A stretch of DNA of 64,000 nucleotides, from positions 64,001 through 128,000 of the forward strand of contig NMRA01000560.1 in NCBI GenBank assembly GCA_002633005.1, in the 5' to 3' direction. Numbering within the stretch: the stretch's first letter is position 1; every line of letters begins with the position of its first letter. The DNA is from Phoronis australis (Eukaryota; Phoronida; Phoronidae). The translations under genes and the position numbers were made by a program. The notes below the pieces were generated by a model. The model saw only the letters and a program-made list of their open reading frames with translations, ran no database searches and had not been told where the DNA came from. Below, piece by piece: positions 22,597 through 33,943 of the stretch.

Positions 22597-23613
22597 CATA
22601 GGTGGATTTAGGGGGGCCCAGGGGGCCCTGCCCCCCCCCGCTTGGCTGCCGCAAAAAAAATAAAACAGTAAGAGCGTAGGGAAATGTTGAGTTTATTAAT
22701 TAACACCGGTAATTACAATTATACGGATGAAAAAAGATTTAAATGTGTGCAGTTTTAGTGTTGGTGGGGGGCTCAAATCCAATTTCAAGTGTCAAATTCT
22801 GAACACGGCGCATTCGTAACGGAACTATGGCTAAGTATAGGCTCTCCCGCGATATCGCAGGCGACCGGCAGTGGCGCTGCGCACTACTACTCCTTTTCCG
22901 TCGTCTGCTTCACTGTGCAATGAAAAAAATTTACTTCATTTTTTAAAGAAAATGGAACCTGAGTGACGATGAAAAAGCAGAATCTGCTGGTAAGATGTGA
23001 ATTTTAATCGAAGCCTTAGTGAATCACTCAGAAACTCGCAATACTCTCTTTGTCAAACCTTATGTTAGGACGATTTCCAAAGCAATCCCGTCATTATTGC
23101 CAACACGAAAAACGGATTTGGTCTTTTGGGCATTTGAAGACTATTTTAAATACGACAAATTTGTTAAGAATTGATGGCACAAAATATATAACCTGTAAAA
23201 AGCATTACAAAAAGAAGTAGGTTTCGCGCGCAAACGCTGTGGACCATAAACAAGTAGGTCTCTTAGTTTACGATTAGTAGTTAATTCGTGGTGGTGTAGT
23301 GGTAATGCACGCGCGCTCTAACTGCTAGGTCGTGAGTTCGAATCTTTGGAACTTGCAATTTTTCCTGTTTGACACGTTCTCCGTTTTTTTTTTGCCTCCT
23401 TTTCTTGGATAATACTTCAGGAATCAAGGAAAATGCTTGATTTTTAGAGGTGAAAACAGAAAAATTTCCTGGGCGGGATGGGGGCAAATCCCCCTCCCGA
23501 CCTCCCCCCCATTCGGTGCTATGCGCATCTACAATTGTGGTTCACTTTCCGCAAATGCTTACAGCCGGACAAAATGTTGGGCCCCTCCTTGTGATATCCT
23601 AGATCCGCCACTG
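22597..23613. mobile_element. DNA transposon nested inside X2, tRNA-like interior
   Basis: The insertion interrupts X2 within CTTATTACTGC. The ends are imperfect inverted repeats (CATAGGTGGATTTAGG and, in reverse complement, CAGTGGCGGATCTAGG; 12 of 16 match) and the flanking TATTA is duplicated (22592-22596 and 23614-23618). The ends recall hAT-like termini, but an 8-bp duplication would be expected for hAT, so the family is left open. G/C-homopolymer-rich sequence is near both ends. No transposase is present; it is non-autonomous. Confidence 0.65.
23283..23345 (+). other. tRNA-like promoter segment inside the nested insertion
   Basis: GTGGTGTAGTGGTAATGC (A-box-like) is followed 30 bases later by GAGTTCGAATCT (B-box-like, one mismatch to consensus). 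Stems are incomplete, so it is probably a tRNA-derived, SINE-like module rather than a tRNA gene. Confidence 0.5.
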
Positions 23614-26600
23614 TATTACTGCTAATTTCCTTGGTGCAAGTCTTCGACAGGTGGCCACAAATTTCCAAAAGACCTAAGGTTACTATATTCGTGTACAATT
23701 GCGGTCAACAAGGTCAACTAACTGACAAAAAGTGTATGGATGCTGAAGTCCCGTGTGTGCTCTATGACTATGCAGTTCCATTCGTAGACTACACAACATT
23801 ACTTGGTAAGTTTTTAGCAATCAGTTTCTATCAACATCTTTCGGTGATGTTATCCCCCCCAGTTACCCCACTGAATAACAGGTTTATTGAGTGGAACTAA
23901 GTGTTTCTTTTTGGAAACTCACCCGATGCCGGGTAGGCTAGCAGCACATATTCATATTGTCCTGGGTGGGAGTGCTCCCAAAATAAGAGGTGTATGGTAC
24001 GTGATGCAAAGAAGTCAACAATGACTTTTTCACAGCAGTTTCTCTTCAAAACTATGCTTTTTCCAATGAAATTCTCTAGATTAGTGAGTTTCCTTATTTT
24101 ATCGTGGACCCCACCCCCAGGACAACCAGCTCAGTTATCGAATTAACATGAATAAGCCTTAATTCAGTAAATGTCATTACATTGCATTGGAAAAAATTGA
24201 CACCTAGAATGAATTTTACTTGTTGAGATCAGAAGCACGTTTTAAGTGTCATGAAAAATACACATTGTTAAATCACTTTTAGCCTGTTTCACAAATTTTA
24301 ATTCAGATATTAAATACTAAGACTTGGGTACAAAGGTTATTAGTTTCTACACTTAAACATCAAGATGAAATGTCAAGTATGTTCTGCGTTACAAAAGTAG
24401 TTTTGTCTTGTCTTTTCTTTTACAATTTGCTAATATTTCTATTCTGTTACAGGCAAGAAAAAACAACTGAAACCAACCGCCTGACCATCTATTTCACCGT
24501 TGGACAAAGTGAAAAGCAATCCTTCAGCAATAACCTGAGAGAATTGAACGTAATTCAGAAATTCAGCACCTAATATGCCTGATTGTGTACTCCCTCGCAA
24601 TGTTGTTTCTTTCTGTGCTTTTTCAGTCTGCCATTTGTTTTTAAATACACTGATAATTGTTTATTCTCGAATCTTGTGCAAAGCAGATTCTTATTCAGCT
24701 ACATGTAGCTACAATTGAAAACATACAATAAGACAATCGATGCAGTCACTTCCCCATAATCTGTACCAAATTGAAAAGTTTTTACCAATAGTATAAAGCC
24801 TTTCTTCTGAAAGGAAAATTTAATGTCACTCAGCTTTTGGCTTTTATTTCACTGGGTTCTAGTTTCAATGGCCTATAGAAGCGCTTGTAAAAAAGGTCCA
24901 GTTTCAACACATGACTTTCTTTCATGTAACCTCATTCAGCCTCAATAACATCCACAATTAGACCCTTGAAGGTAAACACAGCAGCATATCACTTGAATCG
25001 TTTTGAGCCCAAAATCAGACTCTGAACTAAACCAGAGTGTGACTAGGTCTTCTTTAGCTTCAGTCCCTCATGTTTCTTCCAGGAAAGGAAATGAGCTATT
25101 GTCCACACATGACTCATTGCCTATGAAAGGGCATCCTCACCAACGAGGCTGACTTGTGTAGCAGTCAGATAGAGTTCGTCTGGATACACAAACACTCCAC
25201 TGGCACATTGTCTTATGGTAACTTAGTACTGCGATTCACATTTCTCCAGGGCCACTGACTTGCACATTGTGCCAAGCAGCACTGCTGGTGTGTGGAAGTG
25301 CTGTGGGAAGAGAACGGAGTAACAAAGCTTGTCTATGATACAGCTTGAAGTGGCCTTAAAATGTCACTGAAACTGGAACAAATATTGAAATATGAATAAT
25401 TAAGTACTCCAAATTGGATAAAAAATCTTATCCCTGTTTTTCAAAAATATATGGTGATTGGTCTACAGTTTCCCATAAAAGTAAATAATTACTATTTTCA
25501 GAAACCAAGGGTGTATATAATGAGTATTGCATAAAACTGTGTCTTTATTTTTTATCCCTAGCCATAACAATTCTTTACACGCAGCACTTGTCTGTAAAAT
25601 ATACAAGTTTTTTGAGACAACTTCAAACCTTTGTTACCCATTTTCAAGCCTTTTTAATTTTGGTACTTTCAGCAATTTTAAACTCAGATTAAAGGTTCAT
25701 GGGTCTCTCAAGCATACGTCTAACCTAAGGTTGAGGGAATCTTTTTTCTTCTAATAGAAGATACATGTATGAACACTTGGGTCATTTAAAAATGATGGAT
25801 AATCTTTCTGTTGTTTAAGAGTAATTACAAATCGTAATGCACCATAAAAATTGCAATTTTCACAAAAATGGCAGTCATTTGAATTTATAACGACTTGCAA
25901 CATTTCAAGGCATGAGTTAAGACTATTCAGTCACTTTGAATTCGGAAAATGTAATATATTTTCGTGGTTTAACAATTGATACAAGTAGCAAAACAGTTTC
26001 ATGAAATCAACTTGAAGGGACTTCGTGAAGGTTAAGAATTACCTCACCATGCTCTTTTCCCCAAACATGTATTACCTGTTATTTCCACACATTCAGTTGT
26101 ACCGAATATTACAACCCCCCATGCCAATCCCCCCTCGGGTCCTGAATAAGTAATTTATCAAAATGACTTTAAAAATAGATGTTCCTTTTCAAAGGCTTTG
26201 TTTGTTGTGTCCAAAAGTGAAGGTAGGTTTTGACAACATATCTGCACTGGATGGGAAGATCTTGTTGGTTAGCTGCAGTCAAATGCTAAAAACCAATTTT
26301 TGTCCATTCAAGGACGGTGCAGAAGCGATGCATATTTCCTCTGCACGGTACAAGCCTTCAAACGTGAAAACTGACGTGATAGATTTCCTTTTCAACGTGT
26401 AATATATTTCTAGAAGACATATGATAGGGAGTAAACAAATAGTCTAATGCAATGGATATTTATCACTCACGTACCCTTTGCCATTGGGATTGGATTGTAA
26501 TCTTAACTCATTAACCTGTATCTAGTTGACAGCATAAACATTCACCATTGATTGATGTAACTGTCACAGATAAACTGTTAGAAATCATTCCAAACAATAA

Positions 26601-26965
26601 TAATGCTTTGATGTACGAAAAGATCCCGATTGCTACGTCAAGTATCGTAACAAGCATCACAACAAAACAAAGATTAACCCGACTGGCGACTGCCGCGAAG
26701 TCGACATCGGCGAGTATCTCAGTTAACAGGCATCAGTAGAATAAACATGGCATAATCGTTAAAATAATCACAAACCTTACCTTTGCATAAGGTCGTGCTT
26801 ACTTCCTCTCATAGAAGCGCGCTTTTTACGCAATCTCAGATTCAGTTGGCACGGCTGCAAGCCATTTCACCATGTATTTAAAGGGCTCGCGATATCGAGG
26901 CTGTTAATCTATCACCACTAGTACACGCACGCCCTCTAGTTATTGTAGATTTTCCGAATAGCCCC

Positions 26966-27728
26966 ATTGGCATGTTGACTTACACCAGTGTTCTGAAATT
27001 GAAAAGAATTCCTTGAAAAACGTAAGAGATATAACATTTTGAACGTTACATGACCTTTGCTCTAATTGACCTTATCCGGTGCATGTTAAGCATCTTTAGG
27101 AGAATTATTGCAAAGCCCATGGAAAATGTGTTTAATGTTGGGAACCATAGTTGTCTAACGGTTGACACATCAGAATACTTCCTGATTGAAAAGGTCAAAT
27201 TTTCAGAAGAAAAATGCACCTAATGACCCCATGTTTGCACAAAATGTCCTGAAACTTTGGATTCCGATTTGATTTACCTGTAGCAATCAAACCTGTCAAT
27301 TTGAAGTGTCTAGCTCAAAATTTTAGTTTGCACCTAATGACCTTTGACCTATTTCACCTGATTGGATGACCCTATTACTTAGAAAAGTAATCTTTTAAAT
27401 TGTCATGTTGATTTATACCTGTGCACCGAATTTGCAAAAGATAGCTTTAAAACTGAAGGAGAAGTAGCATTTTGAAAATTATATGACCTTTGCACCAAAC
27501 GACCTCTTCCGGTGTAATATGGAATATGATTATATAACCAATCAAAATATATATACTGTCAAAAGTTATATGCTCAATTTAAAGACCGTACCTGCATCCA
27601 ATTTGGAGTTATTAAGCCTCAAAGTTGGTCGGAAGAAGAATAAGAATAACAAGAATAAGAATAAGAATAAGAATAAAATTGAAGAAAATCCAGGAACAAC
27701 AATACTCTGCGCTTACACGCGCAGAGTA
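26966..27728 (+). repeat. E repeat copy 4, distal part
   Basis: Resumes E4 after X2. It carries a DR1 at 27338-27350, the GAATAA-type tract near 27640-27680 and the end hairpin at 27703-27728 (TACTCTGCGC, loop TTACAC, GCGCAGAGTA). Downstream DNA is unrelated to E. Confidence 0.83.
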
Positions 27729-28805
27729 ATAATGTATATGTACATGCATTTCTAAATAAAGATTCCCCTAACATCTGACCGTAACAATGCATAACGGAGT
27801 TATTGTTTCACAACAGCTTTTTGTCAGAAAACCCTGAATTGTCGTGCGCTCACGCGGCATCGGTGCCCGGTTAGTTAGCTTTATTGCATCTCTTAGGTAA
27901 GCCGGCATTCATCAGTGAAAGCACTGTCGGCGAAATGCCGGCCACAGACACGGAGATGTTTCACGGTCTCATACTTCGTATTAACGGCTTACTTTTCATT
28001 CTTCACTGCCGTGAGTCACTTCTGTAGAATTTCGGGTTCTCGAGGAAATCGAAAAAACGATATACCCGCTTTCCCCGCAGCTTCATAGTTCGCACAAGCG
28101 GGAACGATTCGCCACACCATAGTGGCACTCACTCTGCAGAAGAATCACTGACATCGCTGCATCGTTTACTCACCTTCCTAACAGGTTAACGCGACACCTC
28201 TCCGCGAGGTAAGATCTACCGTATACGAGGTGATGTGGATATAGACCGATTAAGGCGGTAAAAAAGACCAATTGAATCGGGTGGCATTCTCCTTTAACGC
28301 TCTAATATACGTCGAGGAGATTCCTTGTCAGTGTGTTGTGTTAACTAAAGTTACTTCCAGTGTCATACAAAGAGTTTTGCATCTAGTGGGGACATCTAGT
28401 GAATAGGGATTTGTATTTGGCTTTCGATATTTCGTTGATTTATTCTTCTGCTTCATAAAATGGAATCCTGGTGCTTGCAACTCATATTCGATCACAGTAA
28501 AATAATGTTTCGACTTTGATTACAGTTCATAAATGTTCCAACGTTCATCTGCTGCCAAACCTATGTTGCGACGATAACCATAAACAACAATGCTAGGACT
28601 TGCAATCTATTTCATGTTATATTTTTCAACGAAAGTTCGAGCACGAACTAACTTGGCTGACACAACTACACGTACACTGCCGCTAGACACTTGTGCAACA
28701 CAAGACAGTGATACGACGGCGACTGCCGTAACTACGTAACTAGACATAACAAACCCGAATGAAACGAACTAAAATGGTTGAGCTGTAGTTATAGTAATAT
28801 TAACT
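27729..28805. other. Intergenic or intronic DNA, no gene recognised
   Basis: Moderate GC, short frames only. It may include the decayed interior of the minus-strand LTR element that starts at 29.7 kb, but no motif confirms it. Confidence 0.4.
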
Positions 28806-29100
28806 AAAGTCTCTTTAGCAATCTGCCTTCCGCCTGTGCCTCTGGCACCGTGACTTCAGCCTCGCAGGCTAGCCTTCTCAACTTAGCCTCACGTGCTTGC
28901 CTTCACTCATCAGTTTCATCTTCGCGGCCTTGCCTTCTATCATCAGTTTCAGCCTCACGTGCTGCCATGTCATGGGTCTCAGCTTTTTATTTCTCGACTG
29001 AGCGCTTAAGTTCGTTCCCCTGGAGACCCATCTCTTGTCCGTGGGCATTAACTCCCTTAGTTGTCATCTTGTCTCCGAAGTGAGTCGCTAACTCCAACGA
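28806..29100 (-). pseudogene. gag: Gag-like charged segment of an LTR retrotransposon
   Basis: On the minus strand the frame reads GLQGNELKRSVEK, then ETHDMAAREAETDDRRQGR and RQAREAKLRRLACEAE, with two in-frame stops. This highly charged AREAE-rich helix is typical of gag N-terminal regions of Ty3/gypsy elements in marine invertebrates. It lies about 60 bases downstream (in minus orientation) of an LTR-like segment, in the right order. The element is truncated soon after. Confidence 0.55.
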
Positions 29101-29164
29101 TCCACTTTATCGCAGCTTCTTGCCGCCAGTTACCACCTGTTGTGTTCGCCAATTGTCACATTTT

Positions 29165-29715
29165 CCCCCGTTGATGGATGGCATCACGCTGTAACCGACC
29201 GGTTCTAATATCTCTCGGTGCGATGATAGACTGAAGACTGGTTCGAGTTAATGACTTTATTAATACTGACCGTATGTTCACAAGTCAATATACACAAAGC
29301 GTCTGACGCAATGTGTGTTCTATGCTCCAGCCAGTGCTGCGACGCCTTGACCTGTGATGAACACTTCAGTCACTTCCAGCAACTGCTAATCTTTGATTCA
29401 GTAACCTACTTCTTTCAAGCTGGTTATGTGTTGACTAATGCTGAAACTGTTGATTCTAAAACTTCAACACAGCTCAAGTCTACTCTAACTCCACTTCAAC
29501 TTCAGCTGAGATAAACTTCAATGTAAACTCAAATGAGCTCATCTGGCTCACAATAATCCGCAACTTGGTATTCATATTCTCTAACGTTATGAAACATTTC
29601 ACGGATAAACAAACACATTCTGGAACTTTTCAGTAGTGAGTAAATTCGTTCTAGAACTGGTTTTCTGTAAACAAAAACAAGTATCTAGACTGTGGTTCAA
29701 TTCACTAGCTACTGA
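29165..29715 (-). mobile_element. Probable LTR of the minus-strand retrotransposon
   Basis: Read on the minus strand, the segment has AATAAAG about 110 bases before its end and finishes near a GTGACA-ATTGGCGAAC junction around 29148-29165, resembling an LTR end followed by a primer-binding site, and the gag-like frame follows. I found no second copy in the window, so the borders are provisional. Confidence 0.45.
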
Positions 29716-29810
29716 TGGGATGGAACATTCCTCTAGAATGTTCTCTAGTTTTCTATTCTAAGCAATTTACATCACCACTAGCCTGTCCTCATTCTACTGG
29801 AGTGTCTTCC

Positions 29811-30030
29811 AGTGCTACTCTGCTCGATTTATTCGTCAAACTGGTACATCCGTGGCTGTGTTACGGCACTGAAATTTGGGGATTTAGGGACTACCATATC
29901 ATTGTAAAGGTGCATTTGCGTTTTTGTAAAATTATTCTTGGGAGTAGGAGCCGCCTGCCCTAATGTTATAGTTTTAAGTGAATATGGGAGGTTCCATGTG
30001 TACACTAGATATTATGTAACATTGGTTAAA
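29811..30030 (+). pseudogene. LINE reverse transcriptase C-terminal fragment
   Basis: The frame through 29963 reads LFVKLVHPWLCYGTEIWGF and then VKVHLRFCKIILGSRS. The LVxPxLxYGxEIWG...VHLRFCKxILG pattern is characteristic of the region after the RT domain in CR1/L2-like LINEs. A following frame (GRFHVYTRYYVTLVKFWF) fits the continuation. A stop and frame change at 29962 show it is dead. Confidence 0.65.
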
Positions 30031-31086
30031 TTCTGGTTTTAAGTCCTGAAGATGTCGTCTGACGGATACAGTTCAAGAAAAACTTTGCAGTAGAACCGTA
30101 CATAAAATTCGGTTTGCCACGAGTTTTCATCCAAACTACCTCGAAGTTTCGTTGTATCAGCCATACCTCCTTCCCTAGTTGTGAGTCGGTGGTATTTAAA
30201 ATTGGCTATGATGATAAAATATCCCCTTTCTGTACAAGAAACTGTGGTGAAGGGGAATTGCATTTTTACGGTTAAAAAACGAAAAAATATCTTATGCAGA
30301 GAAATGTAGGATGTTTACATTTTATGACCTTGAACGCTATTGTTGTACTTTGAGCATCTGGATTTATATACAATGGAATTAAGAATACGCGTACCGGGTA
30401 CAAGTATGCACTTCCTGAAAGTATATATCCCATAATAGTCTATTTTTAATGTTTCCTCAATCTTTTACCTATTGTGTCACGTGACCATGTTTCTGTAGTA
30501 AAATTTGCCTTAAAATGTACATTGGTACCAAAACGAGGATATCATTAACATGGTCAAATTTCAGTTGTTCATATCTCCCGTTTTGTTGCTCTTTTGCCTA
30601 CCTTGTTCTTGAAAACGAGGTCTTTCTTGTTGGATAAAAGCTCCTAATTATTATGAATTTGCTATTGAACGCATACGTGATTTCTACATTTTAACAGATG
30701 TTGAATACTGTCTTAATTATTTGTGGTAGCAACGCATTAGGGCCAAAAGTACAGTACTATTCATTTTGAGACCAATGAGCACGTTTCTTGAACTGTTCTA
30801 TCAGTGGAATTAGACAGCTGGACTCCATCAGCCATTCTCCCCAGCAATTTTTTGTCCTATCAAGCGAAAACAATGTATCCAAGATCTTATTACCCAATCA
30901 CATGTAGTAAGGATTATCTTAGACAAACGGAACTTTAGTGATAGATACATGTACACTGACATTTTTTGACTTAAACATTTCTTGTCTGACTATTCTTTTT
31001 GTGGGCTCGGGTTTTCAATTCTGTGCGCGCCAATACCACTACGATCAAACTTGTGAATATGTTATACTGTTGCGGGCATTTTTCAG
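30031..31086. other. Intron or intergenic DNA before FTP domain 2
   Basis: No exon was recognised. A good polypyrimidine/AG (TTTTTCAG to 31086) precedes the next exon. If the FTP/kringle exons upstream and this domain are one gene, this is intron. Confidence 0.45.
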
Positions 31087-31299
31087 CAACCAACGTGGCC
31101 AAAAATAAAAAAGCAATGCAAATGTCAGACCATCCGTCAGGTGCCGCATCGAAAGCTATAGATGGAAATGACAGTCCGATTTTTGGACACTCATCTTGCA
31201 CGCACGTAAAAGATTGGGAGAATCACCCCTGGTGGAAGGTGGATTTGTTCGACATTCACCACGTCCATGGAGTCAAAATCACAAACAGACAGGCGTCCG
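31087..31299 (+). CDS. Exon: N-terminal half of FTP domain 2
   Basis: Second FTP domain, first half. Signatures are TNVAKNKKAMQMSDHPSG, KAIDGNDSPIFGHSSCTHV and HPWWKVDLFDIHHVHGVKIT ending NRQASG. Acceptor AG ends at 31086; donor GTACGT starts at 31300. Phases are 1 and 1 and the length is 213 bp, the same as the exon at 850-1062. The final G plus GA of the next exon makes the Gly of the NRQASGERLH segment, which corresponds to the RGDCCGER loop of eel fucolectin. Here the Asp and vicinal Cys pair are missing and the spacing is one residue shorter, so fucose binding is not assured. The adjacent second-half exon is 1 kb downstream. Confidence 0.9.
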
Positions 31300-32300
31300 G
31301 TACGTTGTTTTAATTTGCACTACTGCGTGATGCCGTGCGCTTTTCCAGGTGGAAACAACAGCCTTCACTGCGACGTTACTGTTACTCACAATTGAAGCCC
31401 TTACATTTCTGAGACAATATAGACGCTCACACTTTACGACATAACTGGATTTTTGTCCCATTGCTCTTGGCGCCATTGTGCTGAACATCGGAAATTTGCT
31501 CGAGGTTTGTAAAATTTGGAAACCTGCAAGTGGTGTATTAATCGAGGCCTTTTGACAATCGAGTAAGCTTAGGAATTCGCCAAGTAAGGACAGCAAAGGC
31601 CAAAGGCAACCATCGTTTTAATAAGGGAAATAACGCCAATTTACGCTGCTCCAGCCTATCAGTGAAAAATCAAATCTATTGTGTATACAATGATTCGCGA
31701 GAACCCTATAGTAGAATCAGGGCTGCGTTCAGTAGACTCATGACAATTGCGGATTCGCACGATCACCCAAGATCACACAAAAACTCAAGAATAAACTACA
31801 GGACCTTCCTGGTGCACTCTATCAAAATGGCAGCTGCTAGAATGATTGGCTTTTTGGGAAGATTTTTGTGCTTTGACTGCGAATTTTTTCGAACTCGCTG
31901 CAGCAGGACACTGTAAATGGTATTAAAAAAAGAACACTTGCTCATGATTTGTTGAACACCGTTTTGTGCAAATTTATTGAGTTTTGTGTTCCATATGGAC
32001 GGCTGAAGTGAAGACCCGTGGAATTTCTAGTCCCAAGTGTCATATCTTGTAGTACATATATATAGAGAGAAGCTGAGGACGCCTGTGAACGTATCATCAT
32101 GAACACTCATCACGCGGCTGGCGACATCATCTGTGTTGTCAGCGTCAGGGTCATCACTGATCATGTATTGGTCGTGGTCAAGACGTCGGTATTCTTGTTT
32201 TCGTCTTCAACCTCAATTTGAAGACCTTTATTCGATTTCTGCAAGTGTAGCTCTTTTCAGCACTTTCATTTAGTTCATACTCCTTTGGTTTTGTTACCAG
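31300..32300. other. Intron between FTP domain 2 exons
   Basis: About 1.0 kb. An open frame at 31662-31916 lies wholly inside this intron and has no recognisable domain. The acceptor side is TTTTGTTACCAG to 32300. Confidence 0.7.
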
Positions 32301-32498
32301 GAGAAAGATTACACGACGTAAAAGGTACAGTCGCCATATGGTACGACAAACATGAGTGCTTCTTCTTCAAAGGCCCTGGAACGGGAGGGGAAAAGATATA
32401 CAGGGAATGTCCAAGAGAACTAGCTGGACGTATTGTGCAGATTCAGTTAATGGCCGATTCAGCAATTCTGACCTTATGTGAGGTTGAGATTTATATGT
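32301..32498 (+). CDS. Exon: C-terminal half of FTP domain 2
   Basis: Completes FTP domain 2. The exon reads (G)ERLHDVKGTVAIWYDKHECF, then GPGTGGEKIYRECPRELAGR, then IVQIQLMADSAILTLCEVEI and YM before the donor. The E-C-P...L.GR...QL......LTLCEVEIY pattern is the standard C-terminal half, with the two Cys that pair in the fold. Acceptor AG ends at 32300; donor GTGAGT starts at 32499; phases 1 and 1; 198 bp. Spliced with 31087-31299 the domain is about 137 residues, the usual FTP size. Its protein would be secreted or on the cell surface. The downstream exon must also be phase 1, as is the SRCR exon at 36642. Confidence 0.92.
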
Positions 32499-33880
32499 GT
32501 GAGTATCCTCACAGTGGGCGTGTATTGCTTGTGTGAATACTGCCAAAGCATTGTAGCAGTACCTACTTTTGTTACTTTATATAATTGTCAGTCATGTAAT
32601 CACAAGTGACTAAAAATTTTCGTTTCATTGAATTATTTTCGCCATAACCCATAACGCTGCTTTTCAGTGATCTTTCTAAGCTTTATTATGCGCCCCCGTT
32701 TGCGTATGTTGGGTGCACATTGTAGTCATCGAATGTGAACGTGTTGCTTTGTCATCATTCTTATTTGTACCCACGCCACAGGTCATGTTTCTTGTCCGGT
32801 CATCATGAAATTTTCACTCAGTAACTGTTTTATAAATGACTCGAAGCCTGTCATGTTTATTTGAAATGTGCCACAATATGGCACTGTGGCGGCCATTTAT
32901 CATTCGCGGAGTTATCAGTTCAGCGATCGTTTGTCGGATTCTTCTGAATCTGATATTTGACATGTAGAGAGATCTTGTAAAGTCCTAAGGAAAGGTGCCA
33001 TCTGATTTTGATACAACCTACCGTTTTCTAGTTTTTTTTTGATATTTCGATGACTGCTCTATAAAAAGTTATTTTCATGCCGTATTTCCAGCGTTTCTTG
33101 ACGGGTCTGTTTAAAACTTGGTATTTTTTAATGTGAAATTTGTTTCTCGGTCAAACTTACCGTTCTCGAAATATTCAAAATTTGCTGGTCCAATGGCTAT
33201 TCTCTTATTGACTTGCTCCTCGCTGCACATGTGTTGGTCTATCGTATTTTGGTACAGGTCACATTTTTCATGACTATTGTGATCGACATACAATCTATGA
33301 ACAATGTTTTCCTCGTCATACTTTTGTGGGCAAAATCGGAGTTAAAATGACGCTGTTGAGGCCAATATTAAATTTTGGTTTGTCAATAGGCCTTGTCAAG
33401 AACTATCGGGTATGTGCGATCCGTTTATCTGTACGACGTAAATTCGTACCGTTCTCGTCTTATTCAAGATTTTCCGATGATCGGTGTTCAATTAAGTTTT
33501 CGTGTGGTATCTCAGGCTTCCCTTTAAGGATATTTCTGATTTTTATCATGTGGATAAACCTCTTCAAGCTGTATTTGCATTATGCGAGAGGTTTCTGGTT
33601 CCAACTTACCGTTTTTTTTTTAGTTTTTCGAGTTTAATCGCTTGCAGCTCAATTATCGAAACTGCTGACCCATTGTCCAGAGTCCAGCTTCATGGAAATG
33701 GACTTAAGGCTTACGACTTCAGACTGTTGTTTAAGTTAAAACCGAAAATATCGCTAAATTAAGATAGAAGACCAAAATTCGGCAAACACTGTTTCACGAA
33801 AACAAAGTCCGTTCTTAGTCTTCGCTCTTAACTTAGACAGAAATTAAGCCAGGATGGAGTTCAGTAACGTCAAGACCTAC
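32499..33880. other. Intron sequence
   Basis: AT-rich, no exon recognised. Around 33845-33957 lies a repeat of about 110 bp that is also present at 43900-43990 (shared CGAGATTACGT and TATTTTAAATGAGAACNCGTG). Confidence 0.5.
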
Positions 33881-33943
33881 GCTATGACTTCGCTAAAATG
33901 CAAGACATTGCGAGATTACGTAAGATGTTGCCGTGTATTTTAA

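Larger units (their letters stand above)
22459..26965 (+). mobile_element. Transposon X, copy 2, with a nested insertion
   Basis: Ends are GGGGCTATTCGG (22459) and CCGAATAGCCCC (to 26965). The element proper is about 3.49 kb once the 1017-bp insertion at 22597-23613 is excluded. Target comparison with intact E DNA gives a 2-bp AT duplication at AATT. It has the two-exon cassette: exon 1 ending at 23805 (donor GTAAG, phase 1) and exon 2 at 24453-24573 ending in TAA. In exon 2 one A is missing from the A-run relative to X3, which puts the spliced frame out of register. Conserved open segments at 25527-25754 and 26163-26402 recur in X3, but they may only reflect DNA similarity. Confidence 0.87.
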
